Of a DNA stretch of 64,000 nucleotides, positions 61,107 to 64,000 are shown one piece after another (position 1 is the stretch's first letter; the number at the start of each line of letters is the position of its first letter). Both the position numbers and the translations under genes were made by a program. The notes beneath the pieces were generated by a model, which worked only from the letters and a program-made list of their open reading frames with translations, made no database searches and had not been told where the DNA came from. Origin of the DNA: Faecalibacterium prausnitzii (GTDB taxonomy: Bacteria > Bacillota > Clostridia > Oscillospirales > Ruminococcaceae); NCBI RefSeq assembly GCF_019967995.1, contig NZ_CP065377.1, positions 1,364,001 through 1,428,000 of the forward strand, written 5' to 3'.

Positions 61107-61468
61107 TGGATGCCGCCGAGACCGGCCGGAAAGGCGAGGCCGTCGCCGCGCGCTATTACCAGCAGCGGGGCTGCCTGCTGCTGGCCCACGATTACCGCAC
61201 CCGGATGGGGGAGATCGACCTCATCCTGCGGGAGCCGGACGGGACCATCGTGCTGTGTGAGGTCAAGACCCGCAGCCCGGACCCGCTGGCAAGCCCCGCT
61301 TCCGCCGTTACACCAGCCAAGCAGTGCAGACTCATCCGCGCCGCAAAGCAGTATCTTCAGCAGACCGGGCAGAGCGATGCACCCGCCCGATTTGACGTTG
61401 CCGAGGTGACCCCTCTTGACAGCGGGCGCTGGATGGTACATATTATAAAGGGTGCATTTACCGCGTGA
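61106..61468 (+). CDS. yraN: YraN/UPF0102 family putative nuclease-fold protein
   Basis: A 120-residue UPF0102 protein. The family's nuclease-like core is visible as GEIDLILREPDGTIVLCEVKTR, with E-x-D and E-V-K residues like those of Holliday-junction resolvases. The N-terminal GRKGEAVAARYYQQRG is typical. Activity is not established for the family. It starts one base into the rnhB stop codon with GGAGGG 6 bases upstream. Confidence 0.9.
   Translation: MDAAETGRKGEAVAARYYQQRGCLLLAHDYRTRMGEIDLILREPDGTIVLCEVKTRSPDPLASPASAVTPAKQCRLIRAAKQYLQQTGQSDAPARFDVAEVTPLDSGRWMVHIIKGAFTA
61416..61446 (+). promoter_or_regulatory. Possible thrC promoter within yraN
   Basis: TTGACA (61416-61421) and TATTAT (61441-61446), 19 bp apart, a long spacing. 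It lies 120 bases before thrC. Confidence 0.35.
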
Positions 61469-61565
61469 GCGGGGTGCACTGGTGGGAAAAAGGCAGAAAC
61501 CGGCGTTTGCCGCTGCCGACAAAAAAGGGTCATTGTGGACCCGCGGACGAAAAGGAGCGACGACA

Positions 61566-63026
61566 ATGCAGTTTTTCAGTACGAGAGACCGAAACCGTGT
61601 GGTAAATGCTTCGCAGGCCATTGCACAGGGCCTGTCGGACGAGGGCGGTCTGTTTGTTCCGCAGAGCTTTCCGAAAGTGGACGTTGCATCGATCTGTGCA
61701 CTCGATTACCCCGAAATGGCTGCGGTCATCGTGGGCCAGTACCTGACCGATTATTCTCAGCAGTTCCTCGCAGAGGCGGCAAAGACCACCTATGGCGAAG
61801 CATTTGACGGCAAGGCGGGCTATCTGGCCCACGTGTCGGACGAGGTCTATTCGCTGGAACTGTGGCACGGCCCGACCTGTGCATTCAAGGACTATGCCCT
61901 TCAGCTGATGCCGAAGCTCCTGGTGGAGGCCAAGAAGAATCTGGGCCGCACCGAGAAGACGCTGATCCTGGTGGCGACCAGCGGCGATACCGGCAAGGCC
62001 GCGCTGGATGGCTACCACGACATCCCCGGTGTCGAGATCGCCGTGTTCTTCCCTACGGGCGGCACCAGCGAGATCCAGCGCCTGCAGATGGCCACGCAGG
62101 AGGGCGATAATGTCGCCGTCTATGCAGTGCACGGCAACTTTGACGACGCCCAGACCGGCGTGAAGCGGGTCTTCGGCGACACGGCCATTGCTGCCGAGCT
62201 GGCAAAGCGAAACATCCGCCTGTCCAGCGCCAACTCCATCAACTGGGGCCGTCTGGTCCCGCAGATCGTCTATTATTTTGCCGCCTACGCTCAGCTTCTC
62301 AAGGCGGGGCAGATCGCGCTGGGCGACGCAGTGGATTTCTGCGTCCCCACCGGCAACTTCGGCGACATTCTGGCGGGCTATTACGCCAAGCAAATGGGCC
62401 TGCCCGTGGGCAAGCTGGTCTGCGCTTCCAACGAAAACAATGTTCTCACCGACTTCCTCACCACCGGCACTTACACGGCCCGGCGCGCGTTTTACAAGAC
62501 CACTTCGCCCAGCATGGACATCTTGGTCTCGTCGAACCTGGAACGCCTGCTGTACCATGTCACCGGCAGCGACACCGAAGTGGCTTCTCTGATGAAGCAG
62601 CTGAACGAGACGGGCAGCTACACCGTCCGCCCCGAAACGCTGGCCGCTATCCAGGAGAGCTTCGCCTGCGGCTGGAGCAGCGAAGCGCAGGTGGCAGAGG
62701 AGATCCGCGCCCGCTACGAGCGGGACCATTACCTCTGCGATACCCACACCGCCGTGGCGTTCCATGTGGCGTCTCAGCACAAGCGGGATGGGGTGCCGAT
62801 GGTGGTGCTCTCTACCGCATCGCCCTTCAAGTTCCCGCGCAGCGTGCTGGAAGCACTGGGCCATGCCGCCCCGGCCAACGATTTCGAGGCCATGCAGCAG
62901 CTGGAAGAGGCCACCGGCTGCACCGCTCCGGCCAGCCTGTCGGCACTGCGTCAGAAAGCGGAGCGCTTCCACACCGTCATCGACCCGGAGCAGATCGCAC
63001 AGGTGGCGCTGCGCTATCAGGCGTGA
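61566..63026 (+). CDS. thrC: Threonine synthase
   Basis: A 486-residue PLP enzyme that converts O-phosphohomoserine to threonine. The N-terminal FSTRDRNRVVNASQAIAQGL is the family start. Lys108 in GPTCAFKDYALQLMP should bind PLP. ATSGDTGKAALDG and SSANSINWGRLVPQIVYYF are conserved. It belongs to the longer bacterial type. The ATG at 61566 has AAAGGAG upstream; upstream in-frame ATGs lack support. No other threonine genes adjoin it. Confidence 0.95.
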   Translation: MQFFSTRDRNRVVNASQAIAQGLSDEGGLFVPQSFPKVDVASICALDYPEMAAVIVGQYLTDYSQQFLAEAAKTTYGEAFDGKAGYLAHVSDEVYSLELWHGPTCAFKDYALQLMPKLLVEAKKNLGRTEKTLILVATSGDTGKAALDGYHDIPGVEIAVFFPTGGTSEIQRLQMATQEGDNVAVYAVHGNFDDAQTGVKRVFGDTAIAAELAKRNIRLSSANSINWGRLVPQIVYYFAAYAQLLKAGQIALGDAVDFCVPTGNFGDILAGYYAKQMGLPVGKLVCASNENNVLTDFLTTGTYTARRAFYKTTSPSMDILVSSNLERLLYHVTGSDTEVASLMKQLNETGSYTVRPETLAAIQESFACGWSSEAQVAEEIRARYERDHYLCDTHTAVAFHVASQHKRDGVPMVVLSTASPFKFPRSVLEALGHAAPANDFEAMQQLEEATGCTAPASLSALRQKAERFHTVIDPEQIAQVALRYQA

Positions 63027-63051
63027 TCCGACCTAGAACAGGAGTAACAGA

Positions 63052-63735
63052 ATGGCACTTTATGTGCTTGGCGATACCCATCTTTCCCTCGGCGCATCCA
63101 AGCCCATGGATATTTTTCCGGGGTGGGACAATTACGTAGAGCGGCTGGAGCGCAGCTGGCGCAAGCTCATCACCCCGCAGGACACCATCGTGCTGGCGGG
63201 GGATATCAGCTGGGCCATGCGCCTGACCGATACCCGCAGAGATTTCGCGTTTTTGCAGCAGCTTCCAGGCCAGAAGCTCATCATGAAGGGCAACCACGAT
63301 TACTGGTGGAGCACGGCCAACAAAATGAACGCCTACCTGAAAGCGGAGGGCTTCGATACCCTGCACATCCTGCACAACAACTCCTACACGGTGGAGGGCT
63401 ACGCCCTCTGCGGCACACGGGGCTGGCTGTTCGATGTGGGGGAGCCGCATGACGAAAAGGTCATGAACCGCGAGATCGGGCGGCTGAAAATGAGCCTGGA
63501 CGCTGCGGAACCGGGGCTGGAAAAGCTCGTGTTCCTGCATTATCCGCCGGTCTACACCGGCACCAGCGCCCCGGAGATCGTGGCGACGCTGAAGGACTAC
63601 GGCATCCGGCGCTGCTTCTATGGCCATCTGCACGGAAATGCCATCCGCTATGCCGTGCAGGGCGATGTGGACGGCATCCGCTACAAGCTCGTCAGTGCCG
63701 ACGGCCTGCGTTTCTGCCCGTACCGCATCAATTAA
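63052..63735 (+). CDS. Metallophosphoesterase
   Basis: A 227-residue calcineurin-like phosphoesterase with GDTHLSL, LAGDISWAM, KGNHDYWW and GHLHG metal-binding motifs, all intact. It belongs to a family of uncharacterised cytosolic enzymes found in Clostridia. The substrate is unknown. It starts 25 bases after thrC behind an AGGAG site (ACAGGAGTAAC). Confidence 0.88.
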   Translation: MALYVLGDTHLSLGASKPMDIFPGWDNYVERLERSWRKLITPQDTIVLAGDISWAMRLTDTRRDFAFLQQLPGQKLIMKGNHDYWWSTANKMNAYLKAEGFDTLHILHNNSYTVEGYALCGTRGWLFDVGEPHDEKVMNREIGRLKMSLDAAEPGLEKLVFLHYPPVYTGTSAPEIVATLKDYGIRRCFYGHLHGNAIRYAVQGDVDGIRYKLVSADGLRFCPYRIN

Positions 63736-63803
63736 AGGCGGACAGAGTGGGCAAAAAGAACAAAAAGTCAAAATTTGGTCTGGCAATTGTGTCTGGAACG
63801 TGC

Positions 63804-63809
63804 TATAAT
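63804..63809 (+). promoter_or_regulatory. Extended -10 promoter of the last gene
   Basis: TGCTATAAT, an extended consensus -10. The -35 (TGGCAA) is weak. Confidence 0.65.
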
Positions 63810-63846
63810 AAGTTTTGACGCGATTGTTGCACCCAATTGAGCGCGC

Positions 63847-63916
63847 GCGTCCCCGCATTTCGCAAACAGCAAGGACGCGGTGCGCGGTTGCAGGGGAGGG
63901 GGAACACCCCGCTCCC
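63847..63916 (+). promoter_or_regulatory. Two-hairpin leader before the probable trigger factor gene
   Basis: GCGTCC (63847-63852) pairs with GGACGC (63873-63878). GGGAG plus GGGG (63894-63902) pairs with CCCC plus CTCCC (63907-63916) with one bulged G. Both lie in the 140-base leader, and neither has a T-run after it. Confidence 0.45.
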
Positions 63917-63950
63917 AACGCAATAGAATTTTTGAGTGGAGGATACACAA

Positions 63951-64000
63951 ATGAATTTCATCAAGTGCGAAAAGCTCGAAAAGAGCATGGCAGAGCTGCA
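63951..64000 (+). CDS. Probable trigger factor, 5' end only
   Basis: Only 16 codons are visible, starting at an ATG with GTGGAGGA upstream: MNFIKCEKLEKSMAEL. This resembles the N-terminus of the ribosome-associated chaperone trigger factor (pattern ...EKxxxELxxxV), but the piece is too short to be sure. Nothing is known of the rest. Confidence 0.45.
   Translation, partial: MNFIKCEKLEKSMAEL

Noticed and set aside
1..64000. CRISPR arrays, prophage or transposase genes
   Set aside because: No regularly spaced direct repeats, integrases, transposases or phage structural genes were found.

Overview
The window is GC-rich, densely packed bacterial chromosome with Firmicute gene orders (sepF-ylmH-divIVA-ileS-lspA-rluD, mutS-mutL-miaA, miaB next to a RicA/YlbF-type gene, rplS-lepB-rbgA-rnhB-yraN), AGGAGG ribosome binding sites, TTGACA/TATAAT promoters and many anaerobe-type Fe-S and radical-SAM enzymes. 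It looks like an anaerobic gut member of the Oscillospirales. The overall impression is Faecalibacterium/Gemmiger/Subdoligranulum-like, but no rRNA is present to prove it. No prophage, insertion sequence or CRISPR array was seen.

Region 1 (1-6.1 kb): the 3' part of an ABC exporter gene, a shared bidirectional terminator, then a minus-strand group of a membrane glycerophosphodiesterase and two membrane HD-GYP proteins. One HD-GYP protein has canonical motifs and the other a degenerate HD motif.

Region 2 (6.3-20.7 kb) is the most distinctive part, a molybdenum (or tungsten) enzyme island on the plus strand. It holds a DUF1653 gene, fdhD, a membrane FMN-binding protein with a flavinylation motif, a Tat/lipoprotein-type ferredoxin, an aldehyde:ferredoxin oxidoreductase (AOR) family catalytic subunit and a YdhW-like protein. 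A long structured leader with an intrinsic terminator follows, then moeA, mobB, a second MoeA-like gene, moaC, moaA, a MOSC-MogA fusion and modABC. Metal uptake, cofactor synthesis and a metal enzyme with its electron carriers therefore sit side by side. The ferredoxin-AOR-YdhW order matches E. coli ydhYVW, but the membrane partner here is a flavoprotein.

Region 3 (20.7-33.4 kb): mostly minus-strand accessory genes. These are an auxin-efflux-type transporter, a nucleoid-associated protein, tRNA-Gln with a consensus promoter, an RmlD-like reductase with azlCD, a MarR-controlled heterodimeric ABC exporter, a PadR-DUF2812 pair with operators over its promoter, and nth with a GlsB-type membrane protein. 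A plus-strand pentapeptide-repeat protein and a DUF2508 protein are interspersed. Short palindromic repeats lie between several of these genes.

Region 4 (33.5-64 kb): plus-strand housekeeping. It contains rarA, a Fur-family regulator, miaB with a RicA-like protein, mutS-mutL-miaA, the sepF/divIVA division cluster with ileS-lspA-rluD, a HAD phosphatase, a ComEA-like protein, ppk1, a SpoIVFA/SpoIVFB-like pair, a TIGR03960/TIGR03936 radical-SAM pair, rplS with a hairpin leader, lepB-rbgA-rnhB-yraN, thrC, a metallophosphoesterase and the first codons of a probable trigger factor gene. Many genes overlap by 1-26 bases and several start at TTG, which suggests wide translational coupling.
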